Positions 42,811 through 50,781 of a stretch of 56,777 bases of DNA are shown here, one piece after another. The position numbers were made by a program, and so were the translations under genes. The notes beneath the pieces were generated by a model, which did not search any database, was not told where the DNA came from, and saw only the letters and a program-made list of their open reading frames with translations. The stretch spans positions 546,806 through 603,582 of the forward strand of contig NZ_LGRA01000022.1 of NCBI RefSeq assembly GCF_003116095.1, read 5' to 3'. This stretch comes from Azospirillum sp. TSO35-2. GTDB taxonomy: Bacteria; Pseudomonadota; Alphaproteobacteria; Azospirillales; Azospirillaceae. Within the stretch, counting starts at the first letter, position 1. Every line of letters starts with the position of its first letter.

Positions 42811-43929
42811 ATGCCTGACACTGTGCCCTACCTGCTGACCCCGGGTCCGCTGACCACCTCCGCCACCGTGAAGCAGGCGATGCTGCGCGACTGGGGGTCG
42901 CGCGACGGCCGCTTCATCGCGCTGAACGCCGGCATCCGCGACCGGCTGGTGCGTCTGGCCGGCGGCAGCGCCGATCGCCACGTCGCGGTGCCTGTCCAGG
43001 GCTCCGGCACCTTCGCGGTGGAGGCGATGATCGGCACGCTGGTGCCGCGTGACGGCCGGCTGCTGGTGCTGGTCAACGGCGCCTACGGCACCCGCATGGT
43101 CCGCATCGCCGAGGTCGCCGGTCGCGCCGTCTCCGCGCTGGCGGTGGCCGAAGACCAGCCGGTGTCGCCCGACGCGCTGGCGGCGGCGCTCGACGCCGAT
43201 CCGGCGATCACCCATGTCGCCGTGGTCCAGTGCGAGACGACGTCCGGCATCCTCAACCCGGTCGAGGCGGTCGCCGAGGTCACGCGGTCGCGCGGCCGCG
43301 CCCTGCTGATCGACGCCATGAGCGCCTTCGGTGCCCTGCCGCTGGACATGGCGGCGCTGGGCGCGGTGGCGGTCGCCGCATCCTCCAACAAATGCCTGGA
43401 GGGCGTGCCGGGCATGGGCTTCGTCATCGCCCGCCGCGACACGCTGGAGGCGGCGAAGGGCAACGCCCATTCCCTGTCGCTCGACCTGCACGACCAGTGG
43501 CGCGGGTTCGAGGCGAACGCCCAATGGCGCTTCACCCCGCCGACCCATGTGGTCGCCGCCTTTGCCCAGGCGCTGGACGAGCATGAGGCGGAAGGCGGGG
43601 TGGAAGGCCGTGGCGCCCGTTACCGCGCCAACGCCGCCATCCTGATCGGCGGCATGCGGGCGCTGGGGTTCGAGACGCTGCTGCCCGACCGCCTGCAGGC
43701 GCCGATCATCGTTACCTTCCGCATGCCGGCCGACCCGGCCTTCGTCTTCGCCGATTTCTACGACCGGCTGCGCGAGCGCGGCTTCGTCATCTATCCCGGC
43801 AAGCTGACGGTGGCCGACAGCTTCCGCATCGGCTGCATCGGCCGGCTGGGAGCGGAGGAGATGACCGCCGCCATCGCCGCCATCCGCGCCACGCTGGCCG
43901 CGATGGGCGTCGCCTCCGGCGCTCCCTGA
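42811..43929 (+). CDS. phnW: 2-aminoethylphosphonate--pyruvate transaminase
   Basis: A 372-aa PLP enzyme transferring the amino group of AEP to pyruvate, giving phosphonoacetaldehyde and alanine. The opening YLLTPGPLTTSATVKQAMLRDWGSRD in part, the VQGSGTFAVEAMIG loop and K193 in ASSNKCLEGVPG (PLP lysine) are characteristic, as is the VIYPGKL near the C-terminus. Full normal length. First gene of phnW-phnX-pbfA with 28 bases to phnX. Confidence 0.94.
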   Translation: MPDTVPYLLTPGPLTTSATVKQAMLRDWGSRDGRFIALNAGIRDRLVRLAGGSADRHVAVPVQGSGTFAVEAMIGTLVPRDGRLLVLVNGAYGTRMVRIAEVAGRAVSALAVAEDQPVSPDALAAALDADPAITHVAVVQCETTSGILNPVEAVAEVTRSRGRALLIDAMSAFGALPLDMAALGAVAVAASSNKCLEGVPGMGFVIARRDTLEAAKGNAHSLSLDLHDQWRGFEANAQWRFTPPTHVVAAFAQALDEHEAEGGVEGRGARYRANAAILIGGMRALGFETLLPDRLQAPIIVTFRMPADPAFVFADFYDRLRERGFVIYPGKLTVADSFRIGCIGRLGAEEMTAAIAAIRATLAAMGVASGAP

Positions 43930-43957
43930 CCCTCCTGTCCCACGGAAAGTCCATGCC

Positions 43958-44788
43958 ATGAGCTTCGTCTATTCGCGCCGCTACACCGGCCCGCTCCAGG
44001 CCGTCATTCTCGATTGGGCTGGCACCACGGTGGACCATGGCTGCCTCGCCCCGGCCGGCGCCTTCATCGAGGCCTTCCGGCGCTCCGGCGTCGCCATCAC
44101 GCCGGATCAGGCCCGCGCCCCGATGGGTATGGCCAAGTGGCACCACATCCAGGCGATCACCCGCATGGCGCCGGTGGCCGATGCCTGGGCCGCCATCCAC
44201 GGTGCCGCCCCGACCGACGCCGACGTCGACCGCCTTTACGACACCTTCCTGCCCTTGCAGGTCGAGGTGGTGGAGCGCCATTCCGACGTGATCCCCGGTG
44301 CCGCCGAGACGGTCGCCGCCATGCGGGCGCGCGGGCTGAAGATCGGCTCGACCACCGGCTATCCGCGCCCGGTGATGGAGGTGGTGCAGCGCGTGGCGGC
44401 ATCGCAGGGCTACGAGCCCGACATCACCGTCTGCGCCGGCGAGACGCCGGCCGGCCGGCCGGGGCCGGCGATGGCGTTGCATTGCGTCGTCGCCTTGTCG
44501 GTGTCCCCGGTCGAGGCCTGCGTGAAGATCGGCGACACCGTGGTCGATGTCGAAGAGGGGCTGAACGCCGGCATGTGGACCATCGCGGTGGCCGACACCG
44601 GCAACGAGGTCGGCCTGCCGCTCGCCGACTGGCAGGCGCTGGCGTCCGAGCGGCGCGACGCGCTGCACGCCGCCGCCGTCGACCGCCTGGCCCGCGCCGG
44701 TGCCCATTACGTCGTCCGCTCGCTGGCCGAGGCGCTGCCGCTGCTTGACGCCATCGAGGCCCGGCTGGCGCGCGGCGAAAAGCCGTGA
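43958..44788 (+). CDS. phnX: phosphonoacetaldehyde hydrolase (phosphonatase)
   Basis: A 276-aa HAD-superfamily enzyme cleaving the C-P bond of phosphonoacetaldehyde to acetaldehyde and phosphate. The nucleophile is D19 in LDWAGTT, the Schiff-base lysine K60 in MGMAKWHH, and the acidic motif is KIGDTVVDVEEG. Length is normal. Its stop overlaps the GTG start of the following gene. Confidence 0.94.
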   Translation: MSFVYSRRYTGPLQAVILDWAGTTVDHGCLAPAGAFIEAFRRSGVAITPDQARAPMGMAKWHHIQAITRMAPVADAWAAIHGAAPTDADVDRLYDTFLPLQVEVVERHSDVIPGAAETVAAMRARGLKIGSTTGYPRPVMEVVQRVAASQGYEPDITVCAGETPAGRPGPAMALHCVVALSVSPVEACVKIGDTVVDVEEGLNAGMWTIAVADTGNEVGLPLADWQALASERRDALHAAAVDRLARAGAHYVVRSLAEALPLLDAIEARLARGEKP

Positions 44789-46170
44789 CGCCGATGCGGC
44801 CCGATCGTTCCGAAGGCGACATCAACCTCGGGCCGCAGCGCGCGCGCTGGATGGCGGCGGCGCTCGGCCCTCGCACCCGCGCCCTGGTGGAGCGCGACGC
44901 CGCCGCCTTCCTCCGGCAGTCCCTGTCCACCCCCTGCCTGTCGGCGATCCGCAAGGCCGAGGGCATCTGGATCGAGGATATGGACGGCCGCCGTTTCATG
45001 GACTTCCACGGGAACAGCGCCCATCACATCGGCTATGCCCACCCCCGGCTGGTTGCGGCGCTGAAGGCGCAGATGGACGATCTGGCCTTCGCGCCGCGCC
45101 GCTTCGCCTGCGAGCCGGCGGCGGAACTGGCGGAACGGCTGGCGGCGCTGGCCCCGACCGGCCCCGGAAGCCGCGTGCTGTTCGCCCCCGGCGGATCGGA
45201 GGGGATCGAGATCGCGCTGAAGCTGGCTCGTGTCGCCACCGGCCGCTTCAAGACGCTGTCCTTCTGGGATGCCTTCCACGGTGCCGGCTTCGGGGCGTCC
45301 AGCGTCGGCGGGGAGGCGCTGTTCCGCTCCCATGGAGTTGGGCCGCTGTTGCCGGGGACCGAACATGTGGCGCCCTTCGCCTGCGCCCGCTGCCCCTACG
45401 GCTTCGACCCCGCCCCCGGCGGCGGCCCTGATCTCGACGCCTGCCGGATGACCTGCGCGCGCATGCTGCGCTACGTGCTGGAGAAGGAGGGCGATGTCGC
45501 CGCCGTGGTGGCGGAACCGGTGCGCGCCGTTCCCTATGTCCCGCCGCCGGGCTTCTGGGCCGAGGTGCGGCGGGCCTGCGACGCGGCCGGCACCCTGCTG
45601 ATCTTCGACGAAATCCCGACCGGCCTCGGCAAGACCGGCAGCCTGTTCAGCCATGAGCCGTTCGGTGCCCGGCCCGACATCCTGGTGCTGGGCAAGGCGC
45701 TGGGCGGAGCCATGCTGCCGCTGGCCGCCGTGATTGCCCGCGCCGGCCTGGATGTGGCCGCCGACCGGGCGCTCGGCCACTACACCCACGAGAAGAACCC
45801 GCTTCTCGCCCGCGCCGGCCTGACCACCCTGGACATCATCCGGGACGAGGGGCTGGTGGACCGCGCCGCCGAGTTGGGCGCGTTCGCACTGGATCGCCTG
45901 CGCGAGCTGACGGCCCGGACGCCGGGAATCGCCGGCATCCGGGGGGCCGGGTTGCTGATCGGGGTGGAACTGGCCGATCATGACGGCCGCCGCGCCGCCG
46001 ATCGGGCGGAGGCGTCCTTCTACGCGGCGCTCGACAGGGGAGTGAGCCTGAAGATATCGCAGGGAACCGTCCTGACCCTGTCGCCGCCCTTGACCATTTC
46101 ACCGACGGATCTGGAGCGGGCTCTGGCGGTTCTGGCGCAGGCGATCGCGACGGCGGTGTTCACGGACTGA
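44785..46170 (+). CDS. pbfA: class-III PLP enzyme, probable (R)-1-hydroxy-2-aminoethylphosphonate ammonia-lyase (PbfA)
   Basis: A 461-aa fold-type I PLP protein usually annotated as aspartate aminotransferase family. PLP site: D275 in FDEIPTGLGKTG and K304 in LGKALGGAM. Four cysteines (C200, C203, C220, C224) cluster in the middle, a feature of this subgroup. Proteins of this type encoded next to phnW and phnX have been characterised as PbfA, which removes ammonia from (R)-1-hydroxy-AEP to give phosphonoacetaldehyde, the PhnX substrate. The assignment rests on family look and operon position. GTG 44785 overlaps the phnX stop (GTGA); ATG 44794 is an alternative start. Confidence 0.75.
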   Translation: MTPMRPDRSEGDINLGPQRARWMAAALGPRTRALVERDAAAFLRQSLSTPCLSAIRKAEGIWIEDMDGRRFMDFHGNSAHHIGYAHPRLVAALKAQMDDLAFAPRRFACEPAAELAERLAALAPTGPGSRVLFAPGGSEGIEIALKLARVATGRFKTLSFWDAFHGAGFGASSVGGEALFRSHGVGPLLPGTEHVAPFACARCPYGFDPAPGGGPDLDACRMTCARMLRYVLEKEGDVAAVVAEPVRAVPYVPPPGFWAEVRRACDAAGTLLIFDEIPTGLGKTGSLFSHEPFGARPDILVLGKALGGAMLPLAAVIARAGLDVAADRALGHYTHEKNPLLARAGLTTLDIIRDEGLVDRAAELGAFALDRLRELTARTPGIAGIRGAGLLIGVELADHDGRRAADRAEASFYAALDRGVSLKISQGTVLTLSPPLTISPTDLERALAVLAQAIATAVFTD

Positions 46171-46191
46171 GGCGTCCGCCTTTTCCCGGAC

Positions 46192-46698
46192 TCAGCGGCC
46201 GGCCAACTGCTTGCGCAGCGCCTTCAGCTCTTCAAAGCGCGCCGTGACATCGCGCATCACCGAGGCCATGCCCATCATCGCCCCCTGGTCATCATGAATC
46301 GGGACGATGGTGAACTCGACGGAGATGCGCCGCCCGTCCTTGTGCAGGGCGGGAACCGACAGCAGGGCGCCTTTTTCATAGCGGCTTTTGCCGGTCGCCA
46401 TGACCCGGGCGTAGCCTTCCCAATGGATTGCACGCTGCCGCTCCGGAATGATCAAATCGAGGCTCTTGCCGAGCGCCTCGGCCGCGGTGAAGCCGAAGAT
46501 GCGCTCCGCGCCCTCGTTCCAGAACCGGATCACGCCCTGGTCGTCGGAATAGACGATCCCGTCCGAGGCGGTGTGGATCAGCGCCTGCGCCATGCGGCGC
46601 TGGTCGTCCTGGCTCAGCATCGGGGCTTCGGGTGATGGCGTCTGCACAGCGTACCCATCCTTTCCTGAGGGAGGCGAGCGTTCAGCGGCGGGATTCAT
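46192..46698 (-). CDS. stand-alone PAS domain protein
   Basis: A 168-aa cytoplasmic protein made of one PAS domain (about residues 35-155) with a PAC end: SDGIVYSDDQGVIRFWNEGAERIFGF, then HKDGRRISVEFTIVPIHD and VMRDVTARFEE. No kinase, GGDEF or helix-turn-helix output is attached, so it presumably signals by protein contact. The start is uncertain (ATG 46698 or the ATG at 46620); the PAS fold is intact in either case. Convergent with pbfA; upstream lies the transporter terminator. Confidence 0.75.
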   Translation of the reverse strand: MNPAAERSPPSGKDGYAVQTPSPEAPMLSQDDQRRMAQALIHTASDGIVYSDDQGVIRFWNEGAERIFGFTAAEALGKSLDLIIPERQRAIHWEGYARVMATGKSRYEKGALLSVPALHKDGRRISVEFTIVPIHDDQGAMMGMASVMRDVTARFEELKALRKQLAGR

Positions 46699-46800
46699 CC
46701 ACCTGAGCCCGGCCGGAGGTGGCCGGCGTGGACCGTGCGATCATCCGATCCTACAACAGATCCTCCGCGACACCAACCCGGGCGCCGCCACACGCAGAAA

Positions 46801-46841
46801 CGCCCTTCCGCCCCGGCCTGTTCGGACGGGGCGGAAGGGCG
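46801..46841 (-). terminator. intrinsic terminator of the 2-hydroxycarboxylate transporter gene
   Basis: A perfect 15-bp stem (46801-46815 with 46827-46841) with an 11-base loop starts 26 bases after the transporter stop and, read on the minus strand, is followed by TTTCTG. The longest perfect hairpin in the window. Confidence 0.75.
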
Positions 46842-46866
46842 CCGTGCCGGAGCCGGCCGGCCCGGT

Positions 46867-48231
46867 TCACATCAGCTTTGCCATCGCGATCAGCGACAGG
46901 GTGACGGTGATCGCGCCGCCGATGCGGGTCGCCACCTGGGCGAAGGGCATCAGCTGCATCCGGTTGGCCGCGGTGAGGATGGCCACGTCGCCGGTGCCGC
47001 CCTGGCCGCAGTTGCAGGAATTGATGATGGCGGTTTCGATCGGGTACATCTTCACCATCCGGCCGACGAAGAAGCCGACCGTCATGTGCGTCGCCACCGT
47101 GCAGAAGATGATGATCAGGTTCTGCAGGTTGAAGGCCGACATCAGCTTGTCCCACGGCGTCACCGCCACGCCCATCGCGAACAGCAGCGGGTAGGTGACG
47201 GCGACCTGGAAGAACTTGTAGACGACACCGGCGCCGGCTTCGAGCGAGGGCGAGGCCAGTTGCAGCACCTTGATCAGCACCGCGATGAACAGCATCGCCA
47301 CCGGGGCCGGCAGGCCGACCAGCTTCTGGGCCATCACGCCCATCAGGTACAGGGTGACGGCGAACATGCCGGCCGCGGCCACGGTGTTGGCGTCGATCGG
47401 ACCGCTGTGCTTCTTCGCCTCGGCGAAGTGGGAGGCGCTGCCGGGCTGGAGCTGGCCGTTGCCGGTCAGGTGCGGCATGCGCTTGCCGATGAAGTTCAGC
47501 AGGCCCGACATCAGGATGGCCATCAGGCTGCCCAGCATGACCATCGGCAGGACCTGCGCGAAGATCTCGCCCTGGTTGCCGTTCAGGATCTCGGCGTAGC
47601 CCATCGACAGCGGGATGGCGCCCTCGCCGACGCCGCCCGACATGATCGGCGCGACGATGTAGAAGAAGGTGTGCTTGGCGTCGAGGCCGAGCAGGGTGCC
47701 GACCAGGGTGCCGACGCAGCCCGCCGCGATGGCGCCGCTCGCCAGCGGCATGAAGATCTTGAAGAAGCCCTTCACCAGCGCGTCGCGGTTCATGCTCAGC
47801 ACGCTGCCGACGATGATGCAGGCGATGAACAGGTAGAGGAAGTTGGTGAACTTGGTGAACTCCACCACCGACTTCAGCATCTGCGCCGGAAGCACCTGAT
47901 AGTACGCCAGGGCCGACGGGATGAAGGTGGCGAAGATCGCCGCCGCGCCGATGTGGCGGAACACGGGAAGCCGCTTGCCCAGCTCGCCGCAGCTGAAGCC
48001 GCAGACCGCCAGCACCGCGATCATCATGTTGATCTCATGCGTCAGCGATCCCGTCACGACGGAGCCGGCGAACACCGCAAGCAGCACGACGAACACCGGA
48101 ACGGGGACGATCCCGATGCGGACGTCGAGCAGCGCCCACCACAGCGTGCGCCAATCGGTGCGGCCGCCGGATGCCGATGCGCCGAGCGGCTCATCGAGTG
48201 GAACGGAGGTCATAGAGACTTCACTGGGCAT
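46867..48231 (-). CDS. 2-hydroxycarboxylate transporter family protein (citrate/malate carrier)
   Basis: A 454-aa inner-membrane carrier of the 2HCT family (CitS, MaeN, CimH relatives) with about eleven helices. The two re-entrant-loop motifs are present: GGVGEGAIP in the first half and CGQGGTGDVAI in the second. Members exchange or import citrate, malate and lactate with sodium or protons. ATG 48231 has GGAGG five bases upstream and is preferred to the frame opening at 48264. It lies downstream of the citrate lyase operon on the same strand, after a 390-base gap with its own candidate promoter, so citrate is the most likely substrate. Confidence 0.88.
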   Translation of the reverse strand: MPSEVSMTSVPLDEPLGASASGGRTDWRTLWWALLDVRIGIVPVPVFVVLLAVFAGSVVTGSLTHEINMMIAVLAVCGFSCGELGKRLPVFRHIGAAAIFATFIPSALAYYQVLPAQMLKSVVEFTKFTNFLYLFIACIIVGSVLSMNRDALVKGFFKIFMPLASGAIAAGCVGTLVGTLLGLDAKHTFFYIVAPIMSGGVGEGAIPLSMGYAEILNGNQGEIFAQVLPMVMLGSLMAILMSGLLNFIGKRMPHLTGNGQLQPGSASHFAEAKKHSGPIDANTVAAAGMFAVTLYLMGVMAQKLVGLPAPVAMLFIAVLIKVLQLASPSLEAGAGVVYKFFQVAVTYPLLFAMGVAVTPWDKLMSAFNLQNLIIIFCTVATHMTVGFFVGRMVKMYPIETAIINSCNCGQGGTGDVAILTAANRMQLMPFAQVATRIGGAITVTLSLIAMAKLM

Positions 48232-48455
48232 GGGATCCTCCAGACATTGCGGTTGTCGGCGCACAAGGACGCGGCTGCGGGTCCGATGACCCGTTCCGGC
48301 GCGGTTTCTGTGTCGCGGGTGGATGGGGAGGCCGTGATCGGCAGCGCACCGAAAGAGCCTGGACGAACGTCTCCGATGATCGGCTGGATCACCGGGACAA
48401 GAACCGAACCTCCGTCGCAGCGCTGCGAAAGCCCGGCAAAAGAACAGGCCCGTTC

Positions 48456-48482
48456 ACGCTGTGGCTCTCAACGCCACAGTGT
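48456..48482 (-). repeat. hairpin in the 390-base gap upstream of the citrate/malate carrier
   Basis: Arms 48456-48465 and 48473-48482 pair over 10 bp (one G-T) around a seven-base loop. It could end the citrate lyase transcript or be part of a long 5' leader of the carrier gene. In the same gap (48265-48654) there are a palindromic CGCAGCGCTGCG at 48416-48427 and the tandem CTGTCAG repeats; no gene is credible in it. Confidence 0.4.
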
Positions 48483-48606
48483 CTGCCGGCCGGGCCATAT
48501 CCGGTATTCTCTGCTTGGTGTTTCAGACCCTCTTCTGCGGAGCGGGCCTGTCACGGGTTTGATGCGTTCACCACCGTTGGCCTTGGTTGATTTTTATCCA
48601 TCGGAA

Positions 48607-48624
48607 CTGTCAGAAGCCTGTCAG
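48607..48624 (-). promoter_or_regulatory. tandem CTGTCAG repeat (Pho-box-like) upstream of the citrate/malate carrier
   Basis: On the plus strand CTGTCAG-AAGC-CTGTCAG: two 7-mers with an 11-base period, matching the Pho-box plan CTGTCAT-N4-CTGTCAT at six of seven bases in each half. A third CTGTCAC is at 48548. For the leftward carrier gene, an AT-rich GATAAA (48598-48593 on the minus strand) lies eight bases beyond the repeat as a possible -10. The repeat is reversed relative to the usual Pho-box orientation, so a different OmpR-family regulator is also possible. Confidence 0.45.
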
Positions 48625-48654
48625 CGCATCATTGTTGGAAAAATCAGCTCCGCG

Positions 48655-49239
48655 TCAGCCTGTTCCGGCATCGACGCGGGCCACCAGCGCCCGCAGGATC
48701 CGCAGCCCGTAGGGCCAGGGACCGAAGCCGGCCTCGGCGTTGATGTGCCCGGCCTCGCCGAGATCGACCAGTTCCGCCTGCCACGCGCCGGCCCAGTGGA
48801 CGGCGCGGGGGAAGCGCATCACCGGGTCGTTGTGGCTGGCGACCACCACGGCGGGGACGCCGAGCGGCGTGGTCGGCACGCGGTCCTCGGCCTCGAAGCG
48901 CGACGGCTCCGCCGGGGCGACCACCATCAACCCGGCGATGGCGTGGCTGCGGTCGGCGGCAAGGCAGCAGGAGGCGAGCGCGCCGAAGCTGTGCCCGACC
49001 AGGATGGCCGGCCGCGACCGCGGGCCGAGGAGACGGCGGATCGCGCCGATCCAGCGTTCGATGTCGGCGGTGTTCCAGTCGCGCTGCGCGATGCGCTGCC
49101 AGAAGCCGTGACGCGCCTGCCAATGGGTCTGCCAGTGTTCCGGCCCGCTGTCGTAGAGCCCCGGCACCAGCACGAAGCTGTAGCGCGCCGACGCCTCCGA
49201 CAGGGCCGCATCAACCTCGTGCATCTGTTCGAATCCCAT
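48655..49239 (-). CDS. RBBP9/YdeN-type serine hydrolase in the citrate lyase operon
   Basis: A 194-aa alpha/beta hydrolase. VLVPGLYDSGPEHWQTHW near residue 25 and the triad S84 (VGHSFGA), D138 (SHNDPV) and H165 (EAGHIN) are intact, so it should be active. Family members are small esterases of poorly known substrate. It is the last gene of the leftward citC-D-E-F-X-G run, 57 bases after citG. This place suggests action on the acetylated cofactor of citrate lyase, for example as the deacetylase (a thioesterase) that switches the enzyme off; this is a hypothesis. No signal peptide. Confidence 0.82.
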   Translation of the reverse strand: MGFEQMHEVDAALSEASARYSFVLVPGLYDSGPEHWQTHWQARHGFWQRIAQRDWNTADIERWIGAIRRLLGPRSRPAILVGHSFGALASCCLAADRSHAIAGLMVVAPAEPSRFEAEDRVPTTPLGVPAVVVASHNDPVMRFPRAVHWAGAWQAELVDLGEAGHINAEAGFGPWPYGLRILRALVARVDAGTG

Positions 49240-49296
49240 GGCCCACCGCCGTCTTCGTGCCGGTTTCTTCGTGCCGGTCGCTGTCCGGCCGGTGCC

Positions 49297-50238
49297 TTAC
49301 GCCGTCCGTCCGTCGACCCCGGTCAGGTTGGACAGGAACCAGGTGACGGCCAGCAGGTCGGCGCTGCCGCCGGGGCTGAGGTTGCGGCGGATCACCGCGT
49401 CGTCCAGCGCCGCCATCCGCCGCAGGAATCCCGGCGCCCCGACGCCGCCGGCGCGGCGCAGGCGCATCGCCTCCCCCTGGAGGAAGGCCAGCCCCTCCAG
49501 CCCGCCCCGCGCCACCACGTTGGTGTCGGGGTTGAAGGCCAGCAACTCCAGCAGGGCGCCGTGCAGCGCGATGTTCGCGCCGGCGCCGGCGGTGCGCAGC
49601 CGCTCGAACACCGGCAGCGCGTGCGCCCGCACCGTGGCGAAGCCCGAGGCCGCCTCGCCGCGGGCGCCGGTCAGCCCATGGCGGCGGAACAGATGCTCGC
49701 CCGCCGTGGTGGCCTCGGCCGACCGCCGCAATTCGTCGACCACGCCGGCGCAGACCGCCGCCACCTCCGCGCACAGCGGCCCGGTGGTCACGGCGGCGCC
49801 ACGCCCGGCGAGCCGCCCGGCCGCCGCGCACAGCAGCCCGAAGGCAAAGACGCTGCCCTTGTGGGTGTTGACGCCGCCGGTGGCGCGCAGCATGGCGCGC
49901 TCGCACGCCAGACCATCGGGGCGGATGCGCGGCAGGAACAGCCCGGCCGGCAGTTCGCAGTCGGCCAGCCCGAGCGTGAAGAACCGGGCGAACCAGGGGG
50001 CGATGGCGCTGGCGCTGGCGCGGAAGGTCGACAGGTCCATGTCGCGGTGCGAGCCGCTGTTGCGCCGGTCCACCAGCCCCGGCTTGGGCGTCAGCAGAAC
50101 CTCGCGCAGCAGCGACTGGTGGGCCAGACGGGCGAGCCGGTCCCCCAGCGCGGGGGCGCCGGCCGGCGTCCTGCTTCGCTGGAAGGACCAGGGAAGTGGA
50201 GCGATGACGGGGCCGGCCTCAGCGAGAGCGGAATGCAT
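49297..50238 (-). CDS. citG: triphosphoribosyl-dephospho-CoA synthase
   Basis: A 313-aa enzyme making the precursor of the citrate lyase prosthetic group from ATP and dephospho-CoA. Motifs TPKPGLVDRRNSGSHRDMD and TGGVNTHKGSVFAFGLLCAAAG are diagnostic for CitG/MdcB; the citrate lyase context decides for CitG. ATG 50238 overlaps the end of citX by 20 bases. Confidence 0.92.
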   Translation of the reverse strand: MHSALAEAGPVIAPLPWSFQRSRTPAGAPALGDRLARLAHQSLLREVLLTPKPGLVDRRNSGSHRDMDLSTFRASASAIAPWFARFFTLGLADCELPAGLFLPRIRPDGLACERAMLRATGGVNTHKGSVFAFGLLCAAAGRLAGRGAAVTTGPLCAEVAAVCAGVVDELRRSAEATTAGEHLFRRHGLTGARGEAASGFATVRAHALPVFERLRTAGAGANIALHGALLELLAFNPDTNVVARGGLEGLAFLQGEAMRLRRAGGVGAPGFLRRMAALDDAVIRRNLSPGGSADLLAVTWFLSNLTGVDGRTA

Positions 50239-50776
50239 GCACCTTCTCCTCGATCACCGCCAGCACCGCGTCCAGCGGGTGGCGGCGCGCCCGCGCGCAG
50301 GCGTGCGCCGGCTCACCACAGACCAGACAGCGCCGCGGCGCCAGCCCCAATGTCCCGCGCGACAGGCTGCCGCCCTGCGGGTCGAGGACGTCGAGGTCCC
50401 ACAACCGGCCCAGCGGATGCCCGTCCTCCAGCGCCGCCACCGCCCGCTTCAGGTCACGGGCGTCGGCGGCGACGGCGTAGAGCGCCTCCGCCCCGGTGGC
50501 GGCCCAGTGCGGCCGGTGGAACGGAATCGCCCAGCCCGTCCGGCGGAACAGCGCGTCGAGTTCGCCCAGCGCCGTGTCCATGACGAAGCGCGACAGCGGC
50601 GTGTCCTTGACCGGCCCCGGCATCACCAGCGTTGCCGACAGGACCGGCAGGCGGAAGCGGTCGAGCGCATCGCGCTGCCGCTCCACCCGCCGGTCCCGCG
50701 CGTCCAGCATGTCGGCCAGCGCCACCGGCGCACCGGCGGCGGGGAGCGGGGTGGTCTCCACCGCCATCGGTTCCAT
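50219..50776 (-). CDS. citX: apo-citrate lyase phosphoribosyl-dephospho-CoA transferase
   Basis: A 185-aa enzyme attaching the prosthetic group to CitD. LADMLDARDRRVERQRDAL at the start, LVMPGPVKDT, and the C-terminal RWDLDVLDP-like LWDLDVLDPQGGSLSRGTLGLAPRRCLVCGEPAHACARARRHPL in short stretches match CitX. A separate citX and citG are present; in some bacteria they are fused. ATG 50776 lies five bases after the citF stop; a second in-frame ATG four codons on is possible. Confidence 0.9.
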   Translation of the reverse strand: MEPMAVETTPLPAAGAPVALADMLDARDRRVERQRDALDRFRLPVLSATLVMPGPVKDTPLSRFVMDTALGELDALFRRTGWAIPFHRPHWAATGAEALYAVAADARDLKRAVAALEDGHPLGRLWDLDVLDPQGGSLSRGTLGLAPRRCLVCGEPAHACARARRHPLDAVLAVIEEKVHAFRSR

Positions 50777-50781
50777 CGCCG

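Noticed and set aside
48265..48606. Possible riboswitch in the carrier leader
   Set aside because: A hairpin and a short palindrome are present, but no conserved riboswitch core was recognised. It is recorded only as a hairpin.
48287..48660. Plus-strand open frame crossing the gap upstream of the carrier
   Set aside because: It has no Shine-Dalgarno sequence, runs into antisense of the hydrolase gene, and its composition is random-looking. The gap is better explained as regulatory DNA.
46735..50583. A plus-strand open frame of nearly 1,300 codons opposite the citrate genes
   Set aside because: It is antisense to carrier, hydrolase, citG and citX, which are all recognised families. Its translation is Arg/Gly/Ala/His-rich low-complexity sequence with no domain, the usual product of GC-rich codons read in a shadow frame.
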